Of a stretch of DNA of 37,786 nt, positions 17,341-25,864 are shown piece by piece. Made by a program: the position numbers and the translations under genes. A model generated the notes under the pieces. The model saw nothing but the letters and a program-made list of their open reading frames with translations. It searched no databases and was not told the origin of the DNA. The stretch's first letter is position 1. Every line of letters starts with the position of its first letter. Source of the DNA: Spirochaetia bacterium (GTDB lineage Bacteria > Spirochaetota > UBA4802 > UBA5550); the NCBI GenBank assembly GCA_009885955.1, contig VFJS01000116.1, forward strand, positions 1 through 37,786, read 5' to 3'.

Positions 17341-19491
17341 ATGGCATCAGGAAAGCATTTTGACAACAGGGAAGCAATCAATACCTTTTTTATAGAAGGG
17401 AGGGATATCCTTGAAAATATGGAGAGCGACCTCATCACCCTTGAAAAGGGGGAGATGGATGATGAGATCCTCAATTCCATATTCAGGTGCGCCCATACAA
17501 TCAAGGGTACTGCCGGGATGTTCGGCTTTGAGGAGATTGAGAGTTTTACCCATATTATGGAAAGCCTGCTCGACGATGTGAGAAAAAAGGAGATACTGAT
17601 CAACTCTGAGATGATTTCCCTCCTCCTTCAATGCAAGGACTTTATGGGCGCCATGCTCGATTTTTTCCAGAATAATGAAAGTACCCTGATGAGCGATGAA
17701 ATGTCGGGCACCGGCATAATGCTTCGTGAAAGGCTCATGCAGTACTTTGAAAAAGGGAATGAATACGGAGATACGGGGAAGGTAACGAACCAGTCCTGGC
17801 ACATATCGCTCCGATTCCATGAAAATGTTTTCAAGGTAGGGCTGGATCCTCAGTCCTTTATCAGCTATCTGAATAAAATCGGCAAAATAGTAAACATTGT
17901 ATCAGTCAAGGATTCACTCCCTTCCTTTTCAGAATATATTCCCGCTGACTGTTATCTCGGTTTTGAGATTAAATTTCTCGCCGATACAACAAAGGAAAAA
18001 ATACAGGATGTCTTCGAATATGTTCAGGATGACTGTTCAATCAGGATAATCCCGCCTCAGAGCACAATCGATGATTTTGTAAAGCTCATTCAGGAACTCC
18101 CCGAGGAGAATTTTAAAATTGGGGACATGCTTACAAAGATCGGAACTTTGACAGAAACAGAGCTTAATCAGGCACTAAAACTGCAGAAATCCTCAGTGGC
18201 GGAAGATCTGGAGAAATCGGATATCAAACCCCTCGGGCAGATAATCATGGAAAGCAACATGGTGCCCCGGCAGATTATTGAAGCCGCGCTTCAAAAACAG
18301 GAATCAATCAGAAAAAATTCCGAAAAGGTACATACCATACGGGTTGATGCGAACAAGCTTGATATACTCATTAATCTTATAGGTGAGCTTGTAATCACCA
18401 GTTCCAATGTAAGCCAGCTCTCTGAGAAGACACGAAGCAATGAGCTTATTGAATCGGTCTCAGAAATGACAAGATTGATTGAGAACATCCGCGATTCAAC
18501 AATGAATGTCAGGATGGTGCAGATCGGGGAGACCTTCAGGAAGTATGAAAGAATTATCCGTGATCTCAGCAAGGAGACTGGGAAAGAGATAAACCTTGAG
18601 ATGCATGGCGGGGAGACGGAACTTGACAAAACTCTTGTTGAAAAAATTGCCGACCCCCTGACGCACCTCATACGGAATGCCATTGACCATGGCATAGGAA
18701 AGCCCGATGAAAGGGCTGCCATGGGGAAGTCACGGGCCGGAAATCTCAAATTGAATGCGTTTCATGAAACAGGCGGCATTGTGATTGAAGTAATAGATGA
18801 CGGGAACGGACTTGACAGGGAAAAAATATTAAACAAAGCGGTTGAAAAGGGCCTTGTCAGCGCTGCCCATCAGTTATCCGAGACTGAAATTTTTCAGTTT
18901 ATATTTGAACCCGGGTTCTCCACTGCCGAGAAGATTACGAATATTTCCGGAAGGGGCGTGGGAATGGATGTTGTAAGGAACAACATTGAATTGCTCCGGG
19001 GAACGGTCATCTTGAAAAGTGAAAAGGGGGCCGGAACAACTGTCAGGATTCATCTGCCGTTGACCCTTGCGATCATTGACGGATTTCTCATACAGCTGGG
19101 TTCTGATTTCTACGTTATCCCGCTTGACATGGTGGTGGAATGCATTGAAGTTGAAAAGGCGGATATCAAAGGGAAAGAGGCCGGAAACTTTATAAATATG
19201 AGGGGCGAGGTGTTGCCGTTCATGAGGCTCAGGGAGTTTTTTAATCTCACCTATGAGCCGGTCAGGGAAAATATTGTTGTCGTAGAATACGCCCAGAAAA
19301 AAGCGGGGCTCATTGTTGACAAGCCCCATGGCGAATTCCAGACTGTAGTGAAACCATTCGGGAGGCTTTTCAAATCCCTTAAATGGGTGAGCGGTTCCAC
19401 GATTCTCGGTAACGGCCAGGTTGCCCTGATACTTGACATTCCGAAACTCATTCATGAACTCCAGGGCATGGAGATTTTTTTAAATAGTTAG
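17341..19491 (+). CDS. cheA: Chemotaxis histidine kinase CheA with MshEN-like insert
   Basis: 716 residues. The Hpt domain has phosphorylatable His52 in AHTIKGTAGMFG. Residues about 150-240 form a P2-like alpha/beta domain (the segment from WHISLRF to CSIRIIPP). Residues 258-320 contain two repeats of the pattern (K/P)(I/L)G-x20-Q, resembling the GspE/MshE N-terminal domain. The dimerisation helices (about 335-405) precede the ATPase with its N box HLIRNAIDHG (442-451), G1 DDGNGLD (486-492) and G2 GRGVGMD (537-543). A C-terminal CheW-like domain runs from about 570 to the end. Order and motifs predict an active kinase. It is followed after 12 bp by the unknown helical gene. Confidence 0.96.
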   Translation: MASGKHFDNREAINTFFIEGRDILENMESDLITLEKGEMDDEILNSIFRCAHTIKGTAGMFGFEEIESFTHIMESLLDDVRKKEILINSEMISLLLQCKDFMGAMLDFFQNNESTLMSDEMSGTGIMLRERLMQYFEKGNEYGDTGKVTNQSWHISLRFHENVFKVGLDPQSFISYLNKIGKIVNIVSVKDSLPSFSEYIPADCYLGFEIKFLADTTKEKIQDVFEYVQDDCSIRIIPPQSTIDDFVKLIQELPEENFKIGDMLTKIGTLTETELNQALKLQKSSVAEDLEKSDIKPLGQIIMESNMVPRQIIEAALQKQESIRKNSEKVHTIRVDANKLDILINLIGELVITSSNVSQLSEKTRSNELIESVSEMTRLIENIRDSTMNVRMVQIGETFRKYERIIRDLSKETGKEINLEMHGGETELDKTLVEKIADPLTHLIRNAIDHGIGKPDERAAMGKSRAGNLKLNAFHETGGIVIEVIDDGNGLDREKILNKAVEKGLVSAAHQLSETEIFQFIFEPGFSTAEKITNISGRGVGMDVVRNNIELLRGTVILKSEKGAGTTVRIHLPLTLAIIDGFLIQLGSDFYVIPLDMVVECIEVEKADIKGKEAGNFINMRGEVLPFMRLREFFNLTYEPVRENIVVVEYAQKKAGLIVDKPHGEFQTVVKPFGRLFKSLKWVSGSTILGNGQVALILDIPKLIHELQGMEIFLNS

Positions 19492-19503
19492 AAGGAGCGT
19501 TCT

Positions 19504-20685
19504 ATGAGTGACAGCAGGATTATTGAACTGAACAGAATTGCAGATGATTTTGGATCAATCGCCGGCAGGGTGAATGAGGCTTCAGTCACGAGAAAAAAAC
19601 ATTCCATTGAGATCATCGGACTTATTGACAAATCTCTGGAAATTGAGGGTTCCCTGGACATCAAGCTTAAAAAAGTCGCCAGTGCGAATATACTCCAGAG
19701 AAACCAGGATAGCATGGTATTCAACAGCTGTCTGATCCTTAATTCCAACATCGGGCGGCAGATGGAGAACATGGGAAGGCTGAAAACCGCCGGGGCGCAT
19801 GATATGGCCGTCATTGAAAAACTTACCGCCATGGTACTGGATATGAAGATGTCGGTTGACCAGGCGCTGGATAATTTACGAGGGATAATTGAATATGACA
19901 ATAAAATAATCCTTCTGGACAGCCTTATATCTATAAGGAAAAAATCCCAGCAGGAATCACTTTCAACATTAAAAGAGCTGGCGCAAATCAGCCTCGAAGA
20001 TTCCGAAAGGGCCATCATGGGATCTTCAGCAAATCTTCAGCGGGGAAGGGAACTTGCCGGGAGATTCAAAAAAGCGGAATCCATGATAAAAGAAAATGAC
20101 AAAAAGGGGCTTGAGGGGCTGATTGAAGATGCCAACAGGGGATGGAATACCGCCCGGGAGGTGAACACAAGTTCCAGGACACAATTTGAATTCACTGAAA
20201 AAGTGAAGAAATTTTCAGGGCGTTTTCATGAAGACTCGGAAATAATACGGAACCTGATTAAGGAAAAACATGATACATTCGAATCATGTCTGCAGTTGAT
20301 TACAGTTGTTACCGTGCTCCTCTCCGTTAAATTCAAAAAATATCCCGGTATTATAAAGGAGATGGAAAAACTGGCCTCCGGGGATAACAGCAGGGGGATT
20401 CTGGAAGATATGAAAATTCTGGCAGACCTGGCCTGCGGCGAGATTGATGAGGTTACCAGGCTGAATATTGACATGACAGAGAGCAGTCATATCAATAACG
20501 AGGTTGAAACAAAAGCTGTTGAGCTGACGGAGAAAGAACTCATGCTGATTCAAACTATAAGGGTCGAAGTCGATGCCATGACAGAAGCAGCAGGATATCC
20601 CGTAGAAGGGTCCGGCAGAAACATTGAAAACGGCCAGGCGATGGAATCGATGATTGGAGAAATTTTGTCCTGTCTGAAGGAATAA
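19504..20685 (+). CDS. Unknown all-helical protein, last gene of the chemotaxis operon
   Basis: 393 residues, predicted almost wholly alpha-helical, with long heptad-like stretches (about 1-60, 90-150 and 150-240), no signal peptide and no confident membrane span. A short hydrophobic stretch at about 262-277 (LITVVTVLLSV) lies within a helix. It shows no MCP hairpin tip, CheX/CheC or CheZ motif that I can recognise. ATG with GGAG 6 nt upstream, 12 bp after cheA, so it is part of the operon. A helical cytoplasmic partner of CheA, the receptor or the ParA-like ATPase is plausible, but this is inferred only from position. Confidence 0.8.
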   Translation: MSDSRIIELNRIADDFGSIAGRVNEASVTRKKHSIEIIGLIDKSLEIEGSLDIKLKKVASANILQRNQDSMVFNSCLILNSNIGRQMENMGRLKTAGAHDMAVIEKLTAMVLDMKMSVDQALDNLRGIIEYDNKIILLDSLISIRKKSQQESLSTLKELAQISLEDSERAIMGSSANLQRGRELAGRFKKAESMIKENDKKGLEGLIEDANRGWNTAREVNTSSRTQFEFTEKVKKFSGRFHEDSEIIRNLIKEKHDTFESCLQLITVVTVLLSVKFKKYPGIIKEMEKLASGDNSRGILEDMKILADLACGEIDEVTRLNIDMTESSHINNEVETKAVELTEKELMLIQTIRVEVDAMTEAAGYPVEGSGRNIENGQAMESMIGEILSCLKE

Positions 20686-20690
20686 GATAT

Positions 20691-22997
20691 TTATTTGGCT
20701 GGATTGATTTGAGTTGTATGTATCAGTTCCGAATTTTTTACATCGATGAAATTATCTCCCTGGCCGGCATGTATACCGTGATAAAATTTTGAATAAGGGC
20801 TGATCGATGGTGAAAAATTCATATTGAATCTCGTTTCTATTTTATAGCTTGCCCAGAGAAGAGATGTAACTTCCACCGGTTCGAAAGTATCATCGAATTT
20901 TCCGGTAAATACGGTTGATAAGCCGCCGCCCATGGCATTGTTCCGAATTGGATGTATGAACCTGCTTAAAAGGGAATATTCATTTTTTGGTATTTTAAAC
21001 TGCCCTTTATGAAAATCGCCCCAGTTCCAGTCATCCATTACCGGGCCCCTTTTCCTGTTAAGCTGGCGCATTGTTTTTATAAAAGCCTTATCAAAAGTCA
21101 TTTCAACAGTTTCAAGGGTACTCGTTTTCCTGTTATCAAAAAAAGCTGAATTATTTGAGTCAAGAATTGAGAAAAATTTTGTTATCACCAGGGGATAATT
21201 TTTCATGATATAGTCGATAGTATTTATGCTGTCATGGTCACCGGCATTTAAAAAATATATATCATCCTCAAATGTTTCATGAATGAAATTTTTTAAAAGG
21301 ACATTGAAGATTGTAGGGGCGACCATATCTTTTTCTATTTTCATATTCCACTCATTGAAGTAAATCCTCGATATGCGCGCTGATGTAATCGGGTTGTTTC
21401 CCATGAGAGCCAGAAATTTAGGCACAAATTTTTCAGCATAATGGGAGTGCCTGTCGCTGATTATTTCTATCATATCCCTTACTGATGTTACATCGGTTTT
21501 ATCCGACAGCTTTATCAATCTCTGCGCCGTGTACTCATCACTGTTCGAGATGTTCTTCAGATTATTCGGAGCATCGTGAAATATGGAACTCCCTGCTATA
21601 TTCAGGTATTCGCTGATTTGAAGGTTATATGACAGGTCAGCAGGGTTGTCGTAATCTGATGCTGTTCCGGTATTGAATACGGAATTTCCGGCCTGCCTCA
21701 GGGGGATCTTCCCGGAATATGCTTTTATTGAGCTCTTTTTGTCCGAGAAGAGATACACCTTCGGCAGGGAATAGATGTTTTGTACCAGGGCGGCGGAACT
21801 TTGAATGTTTTTTGCAAAGGGGATGAGGAAAAGGGAATGGATATAATCCTCGCCCGGCACAATCATCTTAAGCGTTACCGCGCTTGTGGATATTTTTTCA
21901 TCCTTGAACATGCTGTTCAAAACAGGGCCGTTGTCGGTTATCATGATGATTTCATTCACTTCATTATTATTCGAATCATATACAGGGACCCTTGCATTCC
22001 CGAATTTTTTCCAGCCGGTTCTGCTCATGTAATTCGGGGTTCCGTCTATGACCTGGATCTTTTCCATGATGAAGTCCTGGGTATCGGTTTTCAGGTTGAA
22101 GCCCGCGAATGTAACATTCTGGTTGTCGCCTGCAATAATAAACGGGAGCCCCGTCTGCGTCATTCCTTCTATTGTTATTCCGTCAAGCTGTATGACTACA
22201 GGGTATAACAACGGGTATATGTTAAGGCTGCTGTTGAAGCTGTAAGCCGTTGCCGGTGTACCTGTTTTTGATTTTTTCGGCCCGATGAATATTGAGAGTC
22301 CGTAATTGTAGCTCCCGATATGCCTGCTGAAAACTTCTCTTATTTTTCTTATGAGGATTACGCTCTTCTCATCATCTTTACTGTAATACCGGAGCAGGTT
22401 ATCCGGGAATATCATCTGGAGCTGCGCTTTGCCGGCAGTGTCGGGGAACTGAAAAATGTTCTCCTGGTTGTTAAGATAGGCCTGGGATAATTCCAAAAGC
22501 AGAAGTATAGTCATGATATCGGACCCGTTCCATTCCCTTTTAAACTCCTTTTTTATTGTGGTTCTTTTCCTGGCCAGATTGATTCCGCGGGCGTATGCTT
22601 CTATATAATCTCTGAATGGCTTCTGAATTTTTTCCATGAGCATTCTCCCTTTGAGGGGAATCCCAAGCGCTGATACTATCCTGTCCAGGCCTTCAACATG
22701 TTTGCCGAAAAAATTATTTATACCGGCATTTGCCATTGCCCGGTAATATTCCATGATATACAGCCTGTCCTGGCCATGCACAAATCCAAGGGAAAAATAG
22801 AGATCCTCCATCGATGCAGCCTGTATCACCGGGATACCCGAACTTTTGCGTTTGACTGAAACGGGCGCTTTTACATCGGCATTCAGATTTTTGTCATAGG
22901 ATATTTTTTTTGATCTGTGATAGAGCGCGCCAGATGCGGCAAGAATGATCAGAAGAACAGGTATCGCTACCAGAGTGATTTTATAGAATTTTTTCAT
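20691..22997 (-). CDS. Divergent penicillin acylase-family (Ntn hydrolase) protein, membrane-anchored
   Basis: 768 residues. An N-terminal signal-anchor lies at about 7-26. The alpha-like part shows GIPVIQAASMEDLYFSLGFVHGQDR (54-78), which corresponds to the family's GIPHI...GYVHAQDR region. The autocatalytic site is GSYNYG, with Gly228 and Ser229 as the likely new N-terminal nucleophile; relatives have GSNNW. The beta-like part (FAGFNLKTDTQDF, DDWNWGDFH) is recognisable but diverged. Members cleave amide bonds such as acyl-homoserine lactones or beta-lactam side chains; the substrate here is unknown. ATG with only a weak upstream purine run. It converges on the chemotaxis operon with a gap of only 5 bp and no visible terminator. 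Confidence 0.82.
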   Translation of the reverse strand: MKKFYKITLVAIPVLLIILAASGALYHRSKKISYDKNLNADVKAPVSVKRKSSGIPVIQAASMEDLYFSLGFVHGQDRLYIMEYYRAMANAGINNFFGKHVEGLDRIVSALGIPLKGRMLMEKIQKPFRDYIEAYARGINLARKRTTIKKEFKREWNGSDIMTILLLLELSQAYLNNQENIFQFPDTAGKAQLQMIFPDNLLRYYSKDDEKSVILIRKIREVFSRHIGSYNYGLSIFIGPKKSKTGTPATAYSFNSSLNIYPLLYPVVIQLDGITIEGMTQTGLPFIIAGDNQNVTFAGFNLKTDTQDFIMEKIQVIDGTPNYMSRTGWKKFGNARVPVYDSNNNEVNEIIMITDNGPVLNSMFKDEKISTSAVTLKMIVPGEDYIHSLFLIPFAKNIQSSAALVQNIYSLPKVYLFSDKKSSIKAYSGKIPLRQAGNSVFNTGTASDYDNPADLSYNLQISEYLNIAGSSIFHDAPNNLKNISNSDEYTAQRLIKLSDKTDVTSVRDMIEIISDRHSHYAEKFVPKFLALMGNNPITSARISRIYFNEWNMKIEKDMVAPTIFNVLLKNFIHETFEDDIYFLNAGDHDSINTIDYIMKNYPLVITKFFSILDSNNSAFFDNRKTSTLETVEMTFDKAFIKTMRQLNRKRGPVMDDWNWGDFHKGQFKIPKNEYSLLSRFIHPIRNNAMGGGLSTVFTGKFDDTFEPVEVTSLLWASYKIETRFNMNFSPSISPYSKFYHGIHAGQGDNFIDVKNSELIHTTQINPAK

Positions 22998-23031
22998 CGC
23001 TTTTTTTATCTGATATCCTATTACAGGTTTA

Positions 23032-23061
23032 TTTTAATCCGGCAGCAATGCCGGATTAAAA
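23032..23061. other. 13-bp perfect stem-loop overlapping the dapL stop codon
   Basis: Bases 23032-23044 and 23049-23061 are perfect reverse complements around a 4-nt loop. The stop codon of dapL (23056-23058) lies inside the stem. Flanks are A/T-rich and symmetrical, but no T-tract follows in either direction. It may act as a weak terminator or as an mRNA 3'-end stabiliser. Confidence 0.6.
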
Positions 23062-24288
23062 TATAAATTTCATGCTTCCAAGACGTCTTTTTATTTCATC
23101 TAAAATTTTTTCCTCACCGCCAGGCCCGTCAGCTTCAAATGTGACAGAGAATCTGACAAAGCTGCCTGCATCATCCCACGGGACCGTGGAAATAAGTTTC
23201 TCCTTTATCAGGAACTGGGAAAAATCCTCGGCGGAGGCGAAAGGTATGCCGCTTTCCGTTCCCCTGGGCGCGCGGACATAGAGATAAAAAGTGCCGCCCG
23301 GCATCTCCGCGTCAAAGCCCAGGTCTTTGAGTATCGTGACAAGCTTTTCCAGCCGGCGCTTGTATTTTTCCTTTATCTTATCGGTTATTGATGGATTGCG
23401 CATTGCTGTTATGCCGGCCTTCTGAACAGCAATGAACTGGCCGGAATCGTAATTGTCCTTTATATTGCCGAAGGCATTGATGATCATTTCATTGCCGGCC
23501 ACAAATGCGAGCCTCCATCCTGTCATATTAAATGCCTTGGAAAGGGAATGGATCTCCACTCCCACATCCTTTGCTCCAGGTATGCTGAGAAAGGAGAGGG
23601 GTTTCTCCCTGTAGGTCAGCGAAGCATAGGCTGCGTCCTGGATCACGATGATCCTGTTTTTCCCGGCAAAAGCAACAACCTTTTCATAGAATTCCGCGCC
23701 CGGGTTTGCCCCGGTGGGATTGTTCGGATAATTCAGGAGTAGAACCTTGGCCTTTTTTAACAGGTCTCCCGGAATTTCATCCAGGTCCGGAAGGAACCCC
23801 TTCTCCTTTTTGAGGGGGAGGTTGAATACTTCACCGCCGTACCACGCAGTATGAGTCCCGAATACCGGATATCCGGGGACGGTCATGATAACCGCATCGC
23901 CGGGATTGATAAAGGCCGACGGCATCATTGACAGGGCAGACTTGGAGCCTATGGTATGTATTATTTCCCTGTCGGGATTCAGCCCTTTGACATTGAAGAC
24001 CCTGTCAAGATATTCCGAGGCTGCCTCCTTGAATTCCCTAATTCCGTTATCGGCATAACCCCTGTTTTCATGCTTCCCTGCCTCAACCCTGAGCGTTTCT
24101 ATAACTGGTTCAAAGGCTTTTTCATCAGGTTCGCCCACGCCGAGATCGATTAATTGTATTCCCGGATTTGCCTCAATGGCGGCCCTTTTGGCCCTTTTTA
24201 TTTTTTCGAACTTGTAGATCTTTTCATCTTTTCCGAATTTTTTTCCTCCAATCCTTTCCGCAAAAAGATCCTGAATGAAAGAATCCAT
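23056..24288 (-). CDS. dapL: LL-diaminopimelate aminotransferase (DapL type)
   Basis: PLP-dependent class I/II aminotransferase of 410 residues. Homologues convert tetrahydrodipicolinate directly to LL-diaminopimelate for lysine and peptidoglycan synthesis, a route used in spirochaetes and others. Evidence is LGVGEPDEKAF near the start, YADNGIREFKEAASEYL, NYPNNPTGA, VIQDAAYASL and the PLP-binding Lys251 in HSLSKAFNMTGWRLAF. The length fits DapL. Start ATG 24288 lies 1 nt after the upstream gene's stop (TAA-G-ATG), so it is probably translationally coupled to it. Other class I aminotransferases are possible, but motif spacing favours DapL. Confidence 0.87.
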   Translation of the reverse strand: MDSFIQDLFAERIGGKKFGKDEKIYKFEKIKRAKRAAIEANPGIQLIDLGVGEPDEKAFEPVIETLRVEAGKHENRGYADNGIREFKEAASEYLDRVFNVKGLNPDREIIHTIGSKSALSMMPSAFINPGDAVIMTVPGYPVFGTHTAWYGGEVFNLPLKKEKGFLPDLDEIPGDLLKKAKVLLLNYPNNPTGANPGAEFYEKVVAFAGKNRIIVIQDAAYASLTYREKPLSFLSIPGAKDVGVEIHSLSKAFNMTGWRLAFVAGNEMIINAFGNIKDNYDSGQFIAVQKAGITAMRNPSITDKIKEKYKRRLEKLVTILKDLGFDAEMPGGTFYLYVRAPRGTESGIPFASAEDFSQFLIKEKLISTVPWDDAGSFVRFSVTFEADGPGGEEKILDEIKRRLGSMKFIF

Positions 24289-24289
24289 C

Positions 24290-24730
24290 TTACTTTTTCT
24301 CCTCAACCACATCGATATCGGCCTTTATGATATCAACCTTTGTAAAATATTGATCGGGCAGGGTGAAGAATCTGGAAAAGATGCCTGTTACATGTATCTT
24401 CGATTTACCCTTTGTGAGCCTGGATATCTTGTAAACATTTTTTGTGTAGATGAAACATTCAACCGGGCCCTTGTCGCTTTGGATGTCGGATATGATGCAG
24501 AAATCATAGTCAATATTCGTCGATTCAATGATATCCTTCACAATGATGTTATCCAGCCTGATTGTCTCATCCTTCAGCTTTTCATTCAATATAAACCTGG
24601 CGGCCGGATTTATGCTGGTTTCAATTTTTTCCTTGGTAGTCACAACATCCTTGATTGTAAGAGGGGTTGTCAGGATTGAGCAGCTTAGCGGGATGAATAC
24701 CGCCATCATGGCTGTAAGAGCTTTTTTCAT
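24290..24730 (-). CDS. Small lipoprotein, possible OB-like fold
   Basis: 146 residues with a lipoprotein signal ending in IPLSC (Cys17). The mature 130 residues alternate beta-strand-like segments (DEFIRL-type stretches, VECFIYTKNVYKI, SKIHVTGIFSRFF, KVDIIKADIDVV), which could form a small beta-barrel such as an OB fold. I do not recognise the family. ATG with AGGAG 7 nt upstream. The stop abuts the dapL start, so the two are likely one transcript, though a functional link is not obvious. Confidence 0.75.
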   Translation of the reverse strand: MKKALTAMMAVFIPLSCSILTTPLTIKDVVTTKEKIETSINPAARFILNEKLKDETIRLDNIIVKDIIESTNIDYDFCIISDIQSDKGPVECFIYTKNVYKISRLTKGKSKIHVTGIFSRFFTLPDQYFTKVDIIKADIDVVEEKK

Positions 24731-25035
24731 TATGTATCTCCTGTCTGTTTAATAGTTTCCGATGTTCACCGGTGATCCTGTTATGCAGAATTACCGGTCA
24801 GGGTAGTATAGCTTCAATATACTGACTTGTGGTAATAAGAAATATTTTCCTAATTTTTTTGTCAAATAATCTTTAAATTGTTGATTAATTATTTTAATTG
24901 AAAAAGAATGTAAATTAATCTTGCAATTGCTGTAATATCGCGGTATTATGTCGCTTTGCATCGGTATCGGCATATCAGGGCATATTCGATACCCCGAACA
25001 ATAATTAATGTATTCAAAAAAGGCAAATAAATAAA
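24731..25035 (+). promoter_or_regulatory. Divergent region with promoter for the bactofilin operon
   Basis: A 305-bp AT-rich gap between the divergent small lipoprotein and bactofilin genes. The best promoter on the plus strand is TTGCAA (24921-24926), 17 bp, TATTAT (24944-24949), giving a leader of about 80 nt before the bactofilin ATG. No ORF is supported in the gap. Confidence 0.5.
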
Positions 25036-25395
25036 ATGGCCAGGGCAGGCAAACAGGCTGAAGACAGTATTGTAAACAGCATTATAGGTGTAGGCTCCGA
25101 ATTCAAGGGCGAATTCAAGATAAACGGGATCCTGAGGATTGACGGTAAATTCCAGGGTACCATTGAAACCGACGGCAAGGTCCTCATAGGGCAGACCGGC
25201 GAGGCAATTACCGACATTAAGGCACGCCATATAACAATCGGCGGATATGTACGTGGAAATATCTTTGCCACTGAGAAGGTCATTTTTCTTTCCTCTGGTG
25301 AAATAAACGGCAATATCATCACTCCCAGCATCATCATGGAAGACGGTGTGAAATTTGAGGGGAACTGCACAATAAATAAGGCCGGCATAGAGTAG
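25036..25395 (+). CDS. Bactofilin (cytoskeletal polymer protein)
   Basis: 119 residues. Bactofilins are beta-helical proteins that polymerise without nucleotides and scaffold cell-shape or polar functions. The core, about residues 12-112, shows regularly spaced short strands with the typical VGSEFKGEFKINGILRIDGKFQGTI opening, ARHITIGGYVRGNIFAT and SSGEINGNIITPSIIMEDGVKFEG. The length is that of a minimal bactofilin with short tails. It is the first gene of a close-packed set with yaaR and holB, the gap to yaaR being 9 bp. Ribosome site is weak (AAAGGC upstream). Confidence 0.93.
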   Translation: MARAGKQAEDSIVNSIIGVGSEFKGEFKINGILRIDGKFQGTIETDGKVLIGQTGEAITDIKARHITIGGYVRGNIFATEKVIFLSSGEINGNIITPSIIMEDGVKFEGNCTINKAGIE

Positions 25396-25404
25396 AAGAA
25401 ATAG

Positions 25405-25845
25405 ATGATAGAGATATCAAAAACTGATGTCAGGAAGGATGACAAGTCCCGTGTAAAGAAAAAACGCCAATCCGGATCGGTATCCGGCTCTCCGAAAACC
25501 TTCATGACACAGCTGAACGAGACCATATCCTATGACGCTGACGGAGAAATGGATGATATGCTTGATGATCTGAAAGATCAGGAAAAGCGTTTTCTTGAAC
25601 TCCAGTCTCTTTTTGAGCTGAACAGGTATAAATCAATCATTCAGAAAATATTGAAGATAATACAGAAAGAGAGCTTCAGGGCGGTAAAGGTCAGGACCGG
25701 TAAAAAATCTGTTGAACTGGTTGTACATGAGATCGACACAAAACTTCTTGAAATAACGGATCAGATAACACGGAACAACAGGGCATTTAATTTTTTAAAG
25801 ACCATTGATGAAATCAGGGGACTTGTTTTTGATCTCATATATTGA
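25405..25845 (+). CDS. YaaR/DUF327 family protein
   Basis: 146 residues, matching the DUF327 family of small helical proteins (YaaR in Bacillus). A basic N-terminus (RVKKKRQ) is followed by KTFMTQLNETI and a helical core ending in IDEIRGLVFDLIY. The function is unknown. The gene lies directly upstream of holB and ricT, as in the Bacillus yaaR-holB-yaaT order, which supports the assignment. The start is ATG 25405, 9 bp after bactofilin. Confidence 0.85.
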   Translation: MIEISKTDVRKDDKSRVKKKRQSGSVSGSPKTFMTQLNETISYDADGEMDDMLDDLKDQEKRFLELQSLFELNRYKSIIQKILKIIQKESFRAVKVRTGKKSVELVVHEIDTKLLEITDQITRNNRAFNFLKTIDEIRGLVFDLIY

Positions 25846-25864
25846 CCTCTCATAATCAGATAAC

